Positions 8,679 through 16,788 of a stretch of 64,000 nt of DNA are shown one piece after another. This DNA is from Aalborgiella sp963841045 (GTDB lineage Bacteria > Pseudomonadota > Gammaproteobacteria > Burkholderiales > Burkholderiaceae_C). The notes under the pieces were generated by a model. The model did no database searches. It was not told where the DNA came from and saw only the letters and a program-made list of their open reading frames with translations. The stretch's first letter is position 1. Each line of letters starts with the position of its first letter. Made by a program: the position numbers and the translations under genes. The stretch is from assembly GCA_963841045.1 (NCBI GenBank), contig CAWJBD010000005.1, forward strand, positions 1 through 64,000. The letters are read 5' to 3'.

Positions 8679-9469
8679 TTACGGCAGGATGCGATGTTGG
8701 ATCACTCACATCGAAGGCGGTTATTATGAAGGACAACAGGATTGTGGCCCAGGAGGTCATCCGGTCCCGGACAAAACCGGCGGAGTCCGCCGTGGCGGTT
8801 ATGGATTGCGCCCTGCAGAAGGCGGGAATGACCCTTGCGGACATCAACTTCTGTGTGGGAACGGGCTACGGTCGGGACAGGATCCCCTTCGTTCAGGAGG
8901 CCGTATCGGAGATTTCGTGCCATGCCCGGGGCGCCCGCTGGCTTCTGCCGACGGTGAAAACCGTCATCGACATCGGCGGCCAGGACTGCAAGGCCATGCG
9001 CATCGACAAGGACGGAAAGATTGTGAAATTCATTACGAACGACAAGTGCGCCTCGGGGACAGGTCGCTTTCTGGAGGTTATGGCCCGGCTCATCAATGTC
9101 TCTCTGGATGATCTGGGCGAACTCTCGGCCCGGGCGAAAGCGCCGATCACCATGGCCAACGCCTGCACCGTCTGGGCCCAGGCGGATGTCATCCAGCATC
9201 TTAATGACGGCTTATCCGCTGAGGATATCGGCGCGGGAATCAACAATGCCATGGCTTCACGGATGGCTGTTCTCGCCAATAATATCGGTCTGGAGCGCGA
9301 CTTGTGCATGACCGGCGGGGTTGCCAAAAATGCCGGCGTCGTTACCGCCCTCGAGAAGCTTTTGGGAATGACGATCAAACGGATCAAGAAGGTGGACCCC
9401 CAGCTGGTTGGCGCCGTCGGCGCCGCCCTCATTGCCGGAGATAAAATGGAAAGGAGGGGCGCCTCATGA
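8675..9469 (+). CDS. CoA-substrate-specific enzyme activase, BcrA/BcrD/HgdC family (first of module A)
   Basis: A 264-residue ASKHA-fold ATPase. AGCDVGSLTSKAVIM is the first phosphate-binding loop, VIDIGGQD the second and MTGGVAKNAG the adenosine motif. C125 (NDKCASGTGRFLE) and C164 (NACTVWAQ) correspond to the two ligands of the [4Fe-4S] cluster that bridges the dimer in HgdC. The family couples ATP hydrolysis to injection of a low-potential electron into the dehydratase or reductase. WAQADVI replaces the usual FAETEVI, so it differs from its neighbour at 9466; the two may form a heterodimer as BcrA and BcrD do. It overlaps both neighbours by ATGA. Confidence 0.88.
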   Translation: MITAGCDVGSLTSKAVIMKDNRIVAQEVIRSRTKPAESAVAVMDCALQKAGMTLADINFCVGTGYGRDRIPFVQEAVSEISCHARGARWLLPTVKTVIDIGGQDCKAMRIDKDGKIVKFITNDKCASGTGRFLEVMARLINVSLDDLGELSARAKAPITMANACTVWAQADVIQHLNDGLSAEDIGAGINNAMASRMAVLANNIGLERDLCMTGGVAKNAGVVTALEKLLGMTIKRIKKVDPQLVGAVGAALIAGDKMERRGAS

Positions 9470-10248
9470 TTGTTGCCGGATGTGACGTCGGATCGCTGAC
9501 TGCCAAGGCGGTCATCATGGAAGAGGGGGAAATCCTCGCCAGCGATATCATCCTCGCGGGGACAAAGCCTGCCCTGTCGGCACAGGAGGTCATGGACAAG
9601 GCCCTGCAAAAAGCCGGTCTATCCATGGAGGAAATTGCCTGGTGCGTAGGAACGGGTTACGGCAGGAAGCAGATCCCCTTTGCCAACGGGGAAGAGTCGG
9701 AGATCGCCTGCCACGGGCGTGGGGCTATCTGGTCCGCTCCGGCGGTACGAACTATCGTGGATATCGGTGGCCAGGATGCCAAAGCGATCAAGGTCGATGA
9801 GAAGGGAAATGTCATCAGGTATCTCTACAACGACAAGTGCGCCTCCGGAACAGGGCGTTTTCTGGAGATCATGGCCGATGCCCTGGGAATTGCCCTGGAT
9901 GATCTGGGTGAACTTTCTTGCAATGCGACAGATCCCGTCACCCTCTCGAATCAATGTGTCGTCTTTGCCGAGACGGAGATCATTTCTCTGGTCAATGAAG
10001 GCCGGGATGTAGGCAGTATCATCGCCGGCCTGCACCGCGCCCTGGCCAATCGCGCGGCATCCATGGTCGGAAGCATCGTGGCCGAAGCGGAAGTAGCCAT
10101 GACCGGCGGTGTAGCGAAAAACGCCGGCATGTTTCATGCCCTGGAAACCGCATTGGGGATGCCCGTCCGGAAGATTGAAAATCCCCAACTCAACGGCGCC
10201 GTCGGTGCCGCTCTCTTCGCTCGCGATGCTGCGGTGGCAAAATCCTGA
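9466..10248 (+). CDS. CoA-substrate-specific enzyme activase, BcrA/BcrD/HgdC family (second of module A)
   Basis: A 260-residue paralog of the preceding activase with the standard motifs AGCDVGSLTAKAVIM, IVDIGGQDAKAI, NDKCASGTGRFLEIM (C125), NQCVVFAETEII (C164) and MTGGVAKNAGM. Sequence is closer to the family consensus than its partner. It starts four bases inside the previous gene and is followed after 20 bases by the ACS-like protein. The pair probably energises the module A subunits using electrons from a ferredoxin. Confidence 0.88.
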   Translation: MIVAGCDVGSLTAKAVIMEEGEILASDIILAGTKPALSAQEVMDKALQKAGLSMEEIAWCVGTGYGRKQIPFANGEESEIACHGRGAIWSAPAVRTIVDIGGQDAKAIKVDEKGNVIRYLYNDKCASGTGRFLEIMADALGIALDDLGELSCNATDPVTLSNQCVVFAETEIISLVNEGRDVGSIIAGLHRALANRAASMVGSIVAEAEVAMTGGVAKNAGMFHALETALGMPVRKIENPQLNGAVGAALFARDAAVAKS

Positions 10249-10268
10249 AAAAAGGAAGGAACGAATCC

Positions 10269-10998
10269 ATGGGAATTCTTGACGCCGCCATCGGACAGGT
10301 CAGAGATTACATGAACCATCGGTGTCTTAAGACAGCCGGTCGAGACATTCCATTACGATGGCAAGGGATGTCCATGGCCTGCAGGCGGAAAAAAGAACAT
10401 CGTCCTGGCTCAGGATACGGGTATCGAACTGGGGAACCCCCGGCAGGAGTCCTTGTCCCTGATGTTGTGGGCCGACGAACACTCCCATATTCACGACGGC
10501 CGGATAACAGTGATCGGTCCCGATCTCCCCGATGCAAAGGGCAGGAGTCTTCCGTTTGCCAAAATCGTCATGGCCTCCGTCCATGGTTTTAACGAAGAAA
10601 ACACCTGTGACCGGTGGCAGGAAATGGACCTCCTGCGGTTCGATATTGATCTCGCGGGATACATGATGCGCGCCGTTTCCCAGTACCAGCGGGAATGGAG
10701 CCGTGTGAGCCGCGATGCCCTGGAAAAGGGGATTTCCTTCTCCATCCTGGGCAGCGCCCTCATGGACCGGATGAAAGCAAAGGAATACATCGACGGGGTG
10801 GAGATCCTCTTCGTAACGGAAAGCCCAGAGGCCGTTCGCGAACTCCGCGAGGTGGCCAACGGGGCCATGGCCATCATCGGCGCCCTGAACCGGATGAACG
10901 AAGAAATCGAGGCGGACTGCCCGACCTGTGACTACCGCGCCGTCTGCGACGCCGTCGACGGCCTGAGGGAGATGCATGCCGCCCGAAAAACATCTTAG
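10269..10998 (+). CDS. Acetyl-CoA synthase (CdhC/AcsB)-like middle-domain protein, one frameshift
   Basis: Joining the start frame (ATG 10,269, MGILDAAIGQVRDYM) with the following frame after about 10,320 gives ~242 residues. The core (NIVLAQDTGIELGNP, DGRITVIGPDLPDAKGRSLP, HGFNEENTCDRWQEMDLL, WSRVSRDALEKG) resembles the domain of ACS/CdhC that precedes the A-cluster domain. The nickel-binding CGC segment is absent, and the protein ends with CPTCDYRAVC, which could hold a metal. A CooC/AcsF-type ATPase follows 9 bases later, as in carbonyl-branch operons. Family assignment is from memory of conserved motifs and is moderate. The role may be CoA handling or partner docking rather than C-C bond formation. 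Confidence 0.55.
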
Positions 10999-11007
10999 GA
11001 GAACACC

Positions 11008-11782
11008 ATGGAACATGACAACAAGCAAAAACATCCCCTTCTGATTGCCGTCTGCGGAAAGGGCGGTGTCGGCAAGACATCCATCAGCGCTCTTGTCATC
11101 AAAATTTTAGCGGAAAAGGCGGACAGACGTATTCTGGCCATCGACGCCGATCCTGCCGTGGGTCTGGCAACAGCCTTGGGCTTCAAGGGAGAGCGCACCG
11201 TCAACGACATCCGCAACGACCTGATCAACCGCATCGAAAAAGGGGAAAGCGAAAACCGCCAGGCCCTTCTGGCCGCTCTGGATTACGAGGTAATGGCCGC
11301 ACTGGAAGAAAGGGAAAACGTCGCCTTTCTCGCCATCGGACGTCCCGAGAAGGAAGGCTGCTACTGCAAGGTCAACAGCATGCTCCGGGACATTATCGAA
11401 TCTGTGGCTCGGAATTTTGACTACGTGGTCATCGACGGCGAGGCAGGCATTGAACAGGTGAACCGCCGCGTCCTGTCCACGGTTACCCATCTGCTCCTCG
11501 TCTCCGACGCCTCGGCCAAGGGGCTGAAGGTCATCGAGACGATCGGCAGCGTTGCCGGTCAGGCCGTTCATTATGAGAAAGCCGGCTTACTTTTGAACCG
11601 GATTCGCAGCGAAGAGGAAAAAAACAGATTATCCCTGTCCGCGGCCTTTCCCGCTGATCGGCTGGATACCAGAAGATGACGGCATCCGTGAAGCGGACAT
11701 CGTAGGCCGGAACCTCATGGAGATACCGCACTGCCCGGCTATTGAAGCCGTCAGAGCGGCCATTACTGGTTTTATAGATTAA
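11008..11782 (+). CDS. CooC/AcsF-type nickel-insertion ATPase (MinD superfamily), one frameshift
   Basis: The N-terminus has the deviant Walker A motif CGKGGVGKTSISA and DADPAVGLATALG, typical of CooC and AcsF ATPases that mature CO dehydrogenase or acetyl-CoA synthase. VVIDGEAGIEQVNRR is the switch II region and LLVSDASAKGL follows. The frame breaks at TTTCCCG near 11,650; removing one C restores PLIGWIPEDDGIREADIVGR and a stop at 11,780-11,782, giving ~257 residues, the normal size. The gene directly follows the ACS-like protein, which is its plausible client. Confidence 0.82.
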
Positions 11783-11822
11783 AAGTGAGGCGTATAACGG
11801 GAATCTGAGATTAGTGGCGTGT

Positions 11823-11926
11823 CCCCCGCTGGCGGGGGCAGGGGGTGGAAAGTTTATGCAGGCAGTTCACAAAATTACAAGTTGGCAGCCACCTCCGTCC
11901 CCATGGGACACCTCCGCCAGCGGAGG
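11823..11926. repeat. Pair of inverted REP-like hairpins between modules A and B
   Basis: Two perfect 7-bp hairpins with 2-nt loops lie 72 bases apart: arms CCCCCGC/GCGGGGG with loop TG (11,823-11,838) and arms CCTCCGC/GCGGAGG with loop CA (11,911-11,926). The second is nearly the reverse complement of the first and both are bordered by GTGTCC/GGGACAC-like sequence. They resemble REP or short mobile palindromic elements. They lie directly upstream of the GTG start of the next gene and might attenuate or insulate transcription. Confidence 0.65.
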
Positions 11927-11943
11927 AAATATAAGGACAAACA

Positions 11944-13068
11944 GTGGTTCCACCAGTGAGGCGCAGAGTTGCTGGAAAGAAACGCGCCTGCAATGAGCTG
12001 GTCCGGAAGTCGATTGATAAAGGACAAATCCCCATCGGCTATTCCTGCAGCTATGTCCCCGACGTCATGCTTTCCGTTGACGGGCTATTTCCCGTCCGGA
12101 TGCGCTCCCCCGGCATCGCCGGAACGGAGCTGGCGGACAATTATCTTTCCTCCGTTATCTGCTCCTACACGCGAAGCCTGCTGGAATTTGCCCTGGACGG
12201 GCGTTATAATTTTCTTCGTGGCTGGGTCTTTGCCGCCAGCTGTGATCATCTCCGCCGCCTTTACGACAATCTCGAATATCTGCGACAACCGGGCTTTTCA
12301 CGCATTCTCGATGTTCCCCACAAGACCGGTGATGCAGCCATCACCTGGTACACCGAGGAACTTCAACTTTTAGCCCAAGCATTGGCGGATAACTTTGGCG
12401 TTGATTTGGGCTCAGAGTCTTTGGGAAAGGCGATCCGGGAACACAACAGATTCAACGCCATCCTCAGGGAAATCGGTGAACACCGCAGAGGTGACCATCC
12501 CGCTATGACGGGGACGGAATATCATCGTCTGGTCATTGCAGCCAGCGTCTCGCCCAAGAAAGTCATCCTCCCCATTCTGGAAAAGATCCGTGATGATCTG
12601 CAGACACGCCGCCCACTGAAACCATATCGCGCACGCCTCCTCCTGGTGGGCGGGCATCTCGACGATCCCGGCTATATCAACATTATTGAATCCCAGGGAG
12701 GCCTGGTCGTCGGTGACCGTTTATGCACGGGGTCCTATCCAGGCCTTATGCCTATACCGGAAACGGGCGATCCCATCGCTGCAATTGCAACGCATTATCT
12801 GACCAGGACCTCCTGCCCCCGCATGATGGAATCTTTCCAGGAACGGGCGGAAAATATCGTTTCTCTGGCCCGGGAATGCCGGGCGGACGGTGTTGTGATC
12901 CAGATGATGAAGTTTTGCGATACCTGGGGTGTGGAGATCGCCTCGTTTTTTTCTTACATCCGGGAAGCGGGGATTCCCGTACTGCGCCTGGAGCGGGATT
13001 ACCGCCTCGGCGGCGAAGGACAACTGCGGACGCGCATTCAGGCGTTTATCGAAAGCATGGGCAAATAG
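11944..13068 (+). CDS. 2-hydroxyacyl-CoA dehydratase / benzoyl-CoA reductase-type subunit (module B, smaller subunit)
   Basis: The 374-residue product parallels the module A small subunit: IGYSCSYVPDVMLS near the N-terminus, LADNYLSSVICSYTRSLLEF, AASCDHLRRLYDNLE, DVPHKTGDAAITWY, ARLLLVGGHLDDPGY, and the C-terminal GQLRTRIQAFIESMG. The start is GTG 11,944 with AAGGA at 11,933-11,937, placed just after the hairpin pair. The N-terminus is unusual and the hairpins may have replaced the original 5' end. It precedes the larger subunit by 11 bases and has its own downstream activase, so module B is probably a second complete enzyme. Confidence 0.8.
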   Translation: MVPPVRRRVAGKKRACNELVRKSIDKGQIPIGYSCSYVPDVMLSVDGLFPVRMRSPGIAGTELADNYLSSVICSYTRSLLEFALDGRYNFLRGWVFAASCDHLRRLYDNLEYLRQPGFSRILDVPHKTGDAAITWYTEELQLLAQALADNFGVDLGSESLGKAIREHNRFNAILREIGEHRRGDHPAMTGTEYHRLVIAASVSPKKVILPILEKIRDDLQTRRPLKPYRARLLLVGGHLDDPGYINIIESQGGLVVGDRLCTGSYPGLMPIPETGDPIAAIATHYLTRTSCPRMMESFQERAENIVSLARECRADGVVIQMMKFCDTWGVEIASFFSYIREAGIPVLRLERDYRLGGEGQLRTRIQAFIESMGK

Positions 13069-13079
13069 AGGGAAACATC

Positions 13080-14496
13080 ATGGAAGATACAAAACCCGGT
13101 TTCAGCGATTATCTTGAATTTAACAAATATCGGGCCATCAATCTGATGCATATCGGCCGCATGGCGGCAAAGCACGGCCCTTTCGACTTGCTCCGGGATA
13201 TGAAGCGATATCCCTGGCTATGGGATTTACTGAAAGTCAACTCTCTTCTCCGCCGGTTGGTGGACGGAAGATCGGGGAATTACCGCACGGCCGTCGCCAT
13301 GGTGCTCGGTGGAGTCGTTGATGGTGTCATTGAGCTTCTCGAAGGAATCTTCTACCGGTCGGATCGCCTGATCCTCCATGAAGACCTCCTGCCTCCGGAG
13401 ATCTTTCGCGCCATGGGTTTACAGCCATGGGTGCCCGAGCTCCTGGGAATTCTCCTGCCTATGATCGTTCCCGATAGCATGCAGAAATACCTGGACGCGG
13501 CCGAAAATGAGGGCATTCCACCCGATATATGCAGCCTGCCCAGAGCGACCATCGGAGTGGCCATTAAAAATGCATTGCCCCCGCCTCTGGCCGTCGTGTC
13601 ATCCAATATGCCCTGCGACGGCGGCATGTCATCTTACACCGTCATTGCAAAGCAAGTGAATAAACCCGCCTACTGGGTGGATGTCCCCTTTGATTTCAAA
13701 AATGAACGCGCTCTTGATTATTTCGCGGGCGAACTGAAAGCCATGATTGCCTGGTTGGAAGAACACACTCCGGGAAGGATGGATTGGGATCGCCTGAAGG
13801 AAATTTGCAAGAAACGAAACGCCATGGCGGAGCTGGAGCTCGATATCTGGGACATGATCCGCCATCGGCCGGCACCCATGGCCGCCGAGGCCGTCTGGAT
13901 GAGCCACATCTGGTTTTTCAACATCAATCCGGGATACGACACTTCCATCAAGCTTTTAGCCGACCTCAAATCACTGACGGAAAAAAATCTGGCCGCCGGC
14001 GTCAGCGCCGTTCCCCGTGAAAAATACCGCGCCCTCCTCTGGAATCCCCCGACGCTTCACTACGTCGATCTCATGGTCTGGGCGGAGAAGGACCTACGGC
14101 GTCAGTCTCATCCTCGACAGCATGTCCTTCAACCGTCAACCCTTCATCGACACCTCATCGCCCGATTCCATGCTGAAGAGTCTCGGCAGCATCATCATGC
14201 AGGGACCCATGGCCAGGCACACCCGCGGTCCTGCGGAGATGAATTATTTTCCCGATATCTTCCACATGGTCAAGCACTTCGATCTCGACATGGTCTGGGT
14301 GGCGGGACACATCGGCTGCAAGAACACCCAGGCGATGAGCGGCGTCCTGCGGGAAAAGTGCCGGGACGCCGGTGTGCCGCTTCTTGTGATCGACTACGAT
14401 CTCATGGATTCGCGGATTACACCCAAGGAGGGCATTCAGGAACAGGTGAGCAATTTCATGGAGAACATTATGAAGGCACGGCGCCTTGATCAATAA
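13080..14496 (+). CDS. 2-hydroxyacyl-CoA dehydratase / benzoyl-CoA reductase-type subunit (module B, larger subunit), one frameshift
   Basis: ATG 13,080 after AGGGAAACATC begins a ~472-residue protein. The first frame reads to about 14,090 (LPPEIFRAMGLQPWVPE, VVSSNMPCDGGMSSY, DVPFDFKNERALDYFAGEL) and a second frame continues (GVSLILDSMSFNRQPF, WVAGHIGCKNTQAMSG, VIDYDLMDSR). The break lies in a run of short repeats near 14,085-14,100 and corresponds to one surplus base. It matches the module A large subunit in length and layout. Cys residues in SSNMPCDGG and HIGCKNTQ are candidate cluster ligands. It probably pairs with the previous gene product. Confidence 0.78.
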
Positions 14497-14507
14497 GGAG
14501 AGAGTAG

Positions 14508-15734
14508 ATGAACAGAACAGTTGAAGATGCAGTTTATCGGTCACTGAGTAAGAAGATAGATAACCTTACGGTTCGCGCGCCCTGGAACGAGACTTTCCAC
14601 AGTATTTTGAAAAAGCTTTATACCCTGGAAGAAGCTGAAGTGGTGGTCAGGATGCCATACACCCTATCCACTATCGATAGAATTGCCCGGATAACGGGTA
14701 TCGAACAGACCCGTTTGCACGGCATTCTGGATAAATTGAGCAATAAGGGATTGTTGCTGGATCTGTACAATGAGAATGATGGGCAATGTTACTTTATGCC
14801 GTCTCCTCTGCTCATCGGTTTGTTCGAATTCACCATGATGAGAAAAGGAGACAGCCACAGTAAGGAGGAATGCGCAAAACTGTTCCAGGAATATTTCGCC
14901 GCCTTCTACCCGGCTAACTTCTCGCATGATGAACAGGTTTCAATCCTGCGCGTAATCCCGGTGGAAGAAACCATCAATCCCGGTGACCACATCGAGTTCA
15001 TGGATTATGAAAAGGCCTCATCGTTGATCGAGAATGCACATAGATTTGCTCTCGGCTTGTGTTCCTGCCGGAATGAAAAATTTCTTAATGGAGAGAAAGA
15101 ATGTGATGCACCTCTGGATAACTGCAGTGCTATTGGCATAGGTGCGGATTATCTGATCAGACATAACCTGGGCAGGGAAGTTTCTAAGTCTGAAATGCTG
15201 GAGAATTTTGCCCGTTCGAAGGAACTGGGTCTTGTCTTCTGTGCTGAAAATACGAAGAGAAACCCGATGGTAGTATGCCACTGCTGTAAATGCTGTTGCA
15301 ACTATCTGGCAGGGGCGAACAAGTTTGGCTTTATGAATAGTGCTGTCACATCCAATTTTATCGCAGTCATTGATGAAGCCAAGTGTACAGGGTGCGGAAA
15401 ATGCGTGGAGATATGTCCGGTCAATGCAACCAGTCTGGTTTCCGCAAATGACCCCCAAAAAAGGAAAAAAAAGAAGGCGAGAATTGATGTCCATATGTGT
15501 GTGGGCTGCGGGGTATGTGCGTTGAAGTGCCCTTCCGAAGCCATCGGGATGATAAACCGTGGCGTCAGGGTCATCCACCCGGAAACCACCTTTGAGAGGA
15601 TAATCCTGCTCAGTCTTGAAAAGGGGAATCTGCAGAATCAGATCTTCGACAACCCCCAGAGTATGACCCAGAACTATATGAGAATATTCATCGGGGCATT
15701 CCTGAGACTTACTCCGGTTAAGCGGACCTCATGA
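14508..15734 (+). CDS. Winged-helix-like and 2x[4Fe-4S] ferredoxin protein
   Basis: This 408-residue protein has three parts. Residues ~35-90 look like a winged helix (RIARITGIEQTRLHGILDKL). A middle part carries CSCRNEK and CHCCKCCCN, a Cys-rich site. The C-terminal part is a bacterial-type ferredoxin with two full motifs, CTGCGKCVEICP and CVGCGVCALKCP. It lies 11 bases after module B and upstream of its activase, so it is a likely electron donor to the activase or a redox-responsive partner. Proteins of this layout occur in anaerobes, but I cannot name a characterised member. No frameshift is visible. Confidence 0.8.
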   Translation: MNRTVEDAVYRSLSKKIDNLTVRAPWNETFHSILKKLYTLEEAEVVVRMPYTLSTIDRIARITGIEQTRLHGILDKLSNKGLLLDLYNENDGQCYFMPSPLLIGLFEFTMMRKGDSHSKEECAKLFQEYFAAFYPANFSHDEQVSILRVIPVEETINPGDHIEFMDYEKASSLIENAHRFALGLCSCRNEKFLNGEKECDAPLDNCSAIGIGADYLIRHNLGREVSKSEMLENFARSKELGLVFCAENTKRNPMVVCHCCKCCCNYLAGANKFGFMNSAVTSNFIAVIDEAKCTGCGKCVEICPVNATSLVSANDPQKRKKKKARIDVHMCVGCGVCALKCPSEAIGMINRGVRVIHPETTFERIILLSLEKGNLQNQIFDNPQSMTQNYMRIFIGAFLRLTPVKRTS

Positions 15735-15857
15735 GCGACCTGTTCAGATCCGCATTTCTGTCTTCAGCCAGGGGCATTGCCAGAATACAGGGCAAGGGCT
15801 GGATGCTGGATATTTAGATACTACAAAATAGCCTTATATTATCAAGGGGAGAAGAAT

Positions 15858-16652
15858 ATGTTGAAAAAATATTTTGGAGGATGCGATGTAGGATCCACAA
15901 CGGGCAAGGCGGTCATCCTGGATCGGAACGGCATCATGTTGGCTCAGTCGCTCATTCCCAGCGAGATCGATCCGGAGATCACGGCGCGACCATGCCCTGG
16001 AGAAGGCCTGTGCATCCGTTCCCGGCATTGGCAGCATACAGAAGACCTGGCCTACCTCATTGGGACGGGCTACGGGCGAAACGAAGTGCCCTTTGCCAAT
16101 GAAAACATCTCTGAAATCAGCTGCCATGCCATGGGCGCATTCTGGTGCGACCCGTCCATCAAGACCATCGTGGACATCGGCGGACAGGACATGAAGGCTA
16201 TCGGCGTCGCCGAGGACGGCACCGTGCGGGAGTTCGCCATGAACGACAAATGCGCCGCCGGAACGGGACGTTTCTTCGAAGCTATGAGCCGGATTTTCCG
16301 CATGGACCTGGACGAATTCTCGAAACTGTCACTCAGTGCAAGTAAGACGATCCCCGTAACGGCCCAGTGCAGCGTCTTTGCCGAGACGGAAGTGATCAGC
16401 CTCCTCGCGAAACGAAATCCCCCCGCCGATATTGCCGCGGGCATCCAGAACGCCGTGGGAAAGCGCTGTTTTACTCTCCTCAAGCGCGTCGGTCTGAAAC
16501 CACGCCTCACCGTCACCGGCGGCTGCGCGAAAAACCAGGGGCTCCTCATGGAACTAAAGCGCCTGTTTCAGATCGATATCGCCCCCCTGACCGTAGATCC
16601 TCAGCTCATCGGAGCGTTGGGCGCCGCCATTCTTGCCTCCCGGAAGGGATAA
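15858..16652 (+). CDS. CoA-substrate-specific enzyme activase (module B), with a compensated double frameshift
   Basis: The 264-residue product is the third BcrA/HgdC-type activase: GGCDVGSTTGKAVIL, IGTGYGRNEVPF, TIVDIGGQDMKAIG, NDKCAAGTGRFFEAM, AQCSVFAETEVISL, VTGGCAKNQG. ATG 15,858 follows AAGGGGAGAAGA; the frame is open earlier but has no better start. Between about 15,985 and 16,045 the reading frame gives an atypical proline- and cysteine-rich stretch, while the adjacent frame gives DHALEKACASVPGIGSI, which fits the family. Two opposite indels therefore flank this segment. It probably drives the module B subunits. Confidence 0.85.
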   Translation: MLKKYFGGCDVGSTTGKAVILDRNGIMLAQSLIPSEIDPEITARPCPGEGLCIRSRHWQHTEDLAYLIGTGYGRNEVPFANENISEISCHAMGAFWCDPSIKTIVDIGGQDMKAIGVAEDGTVREFAMNDKCAAGTGRFFEAMSRIFRMDLDEFSKLSLSASKTIPVTAQCSVFAETEVISLLAKRNPPADIAAGIQNAVGKRCFTLLKRVGLKPRLTVTGGCAKNQGLLMELKRLFQIDIAPLTVDPQLIGALGAAILASRKG

Positions 16653-16788
16653 TTATGTTGACTTCATGTTTGGTGAATTTATTAAATTATCAATATCATT
16701 ATTTAGTCATGTCGAAAATCTTTTGATCCAGCCCTGAATTGTCGGCATTGGTCTTATTGGATACCGAAGTGCTCGATGAGCACCAGGC

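Noticed and set aside
10453..10998. Cas4-like reading of the CxxC end in the protein at 10,269
   Set aside because: The four-Cys arrangement and nuclease motifs of Cas4 are missing; similarity to the ACS middle domain is much better.
12723..13079. Apparent 119-codon N-terminal extension of the module B large subunit
   Set aside because: It overlaps the small subunit in another frame; ATG 13,080 with its own ribosome binding site fits the family.
16768..16782. Hairpin GTGCTC/GAGCAC after dctM as a terminator
   Set aside because: No T-run follows on either strand, so it is not supported as an intrinsic terminator.
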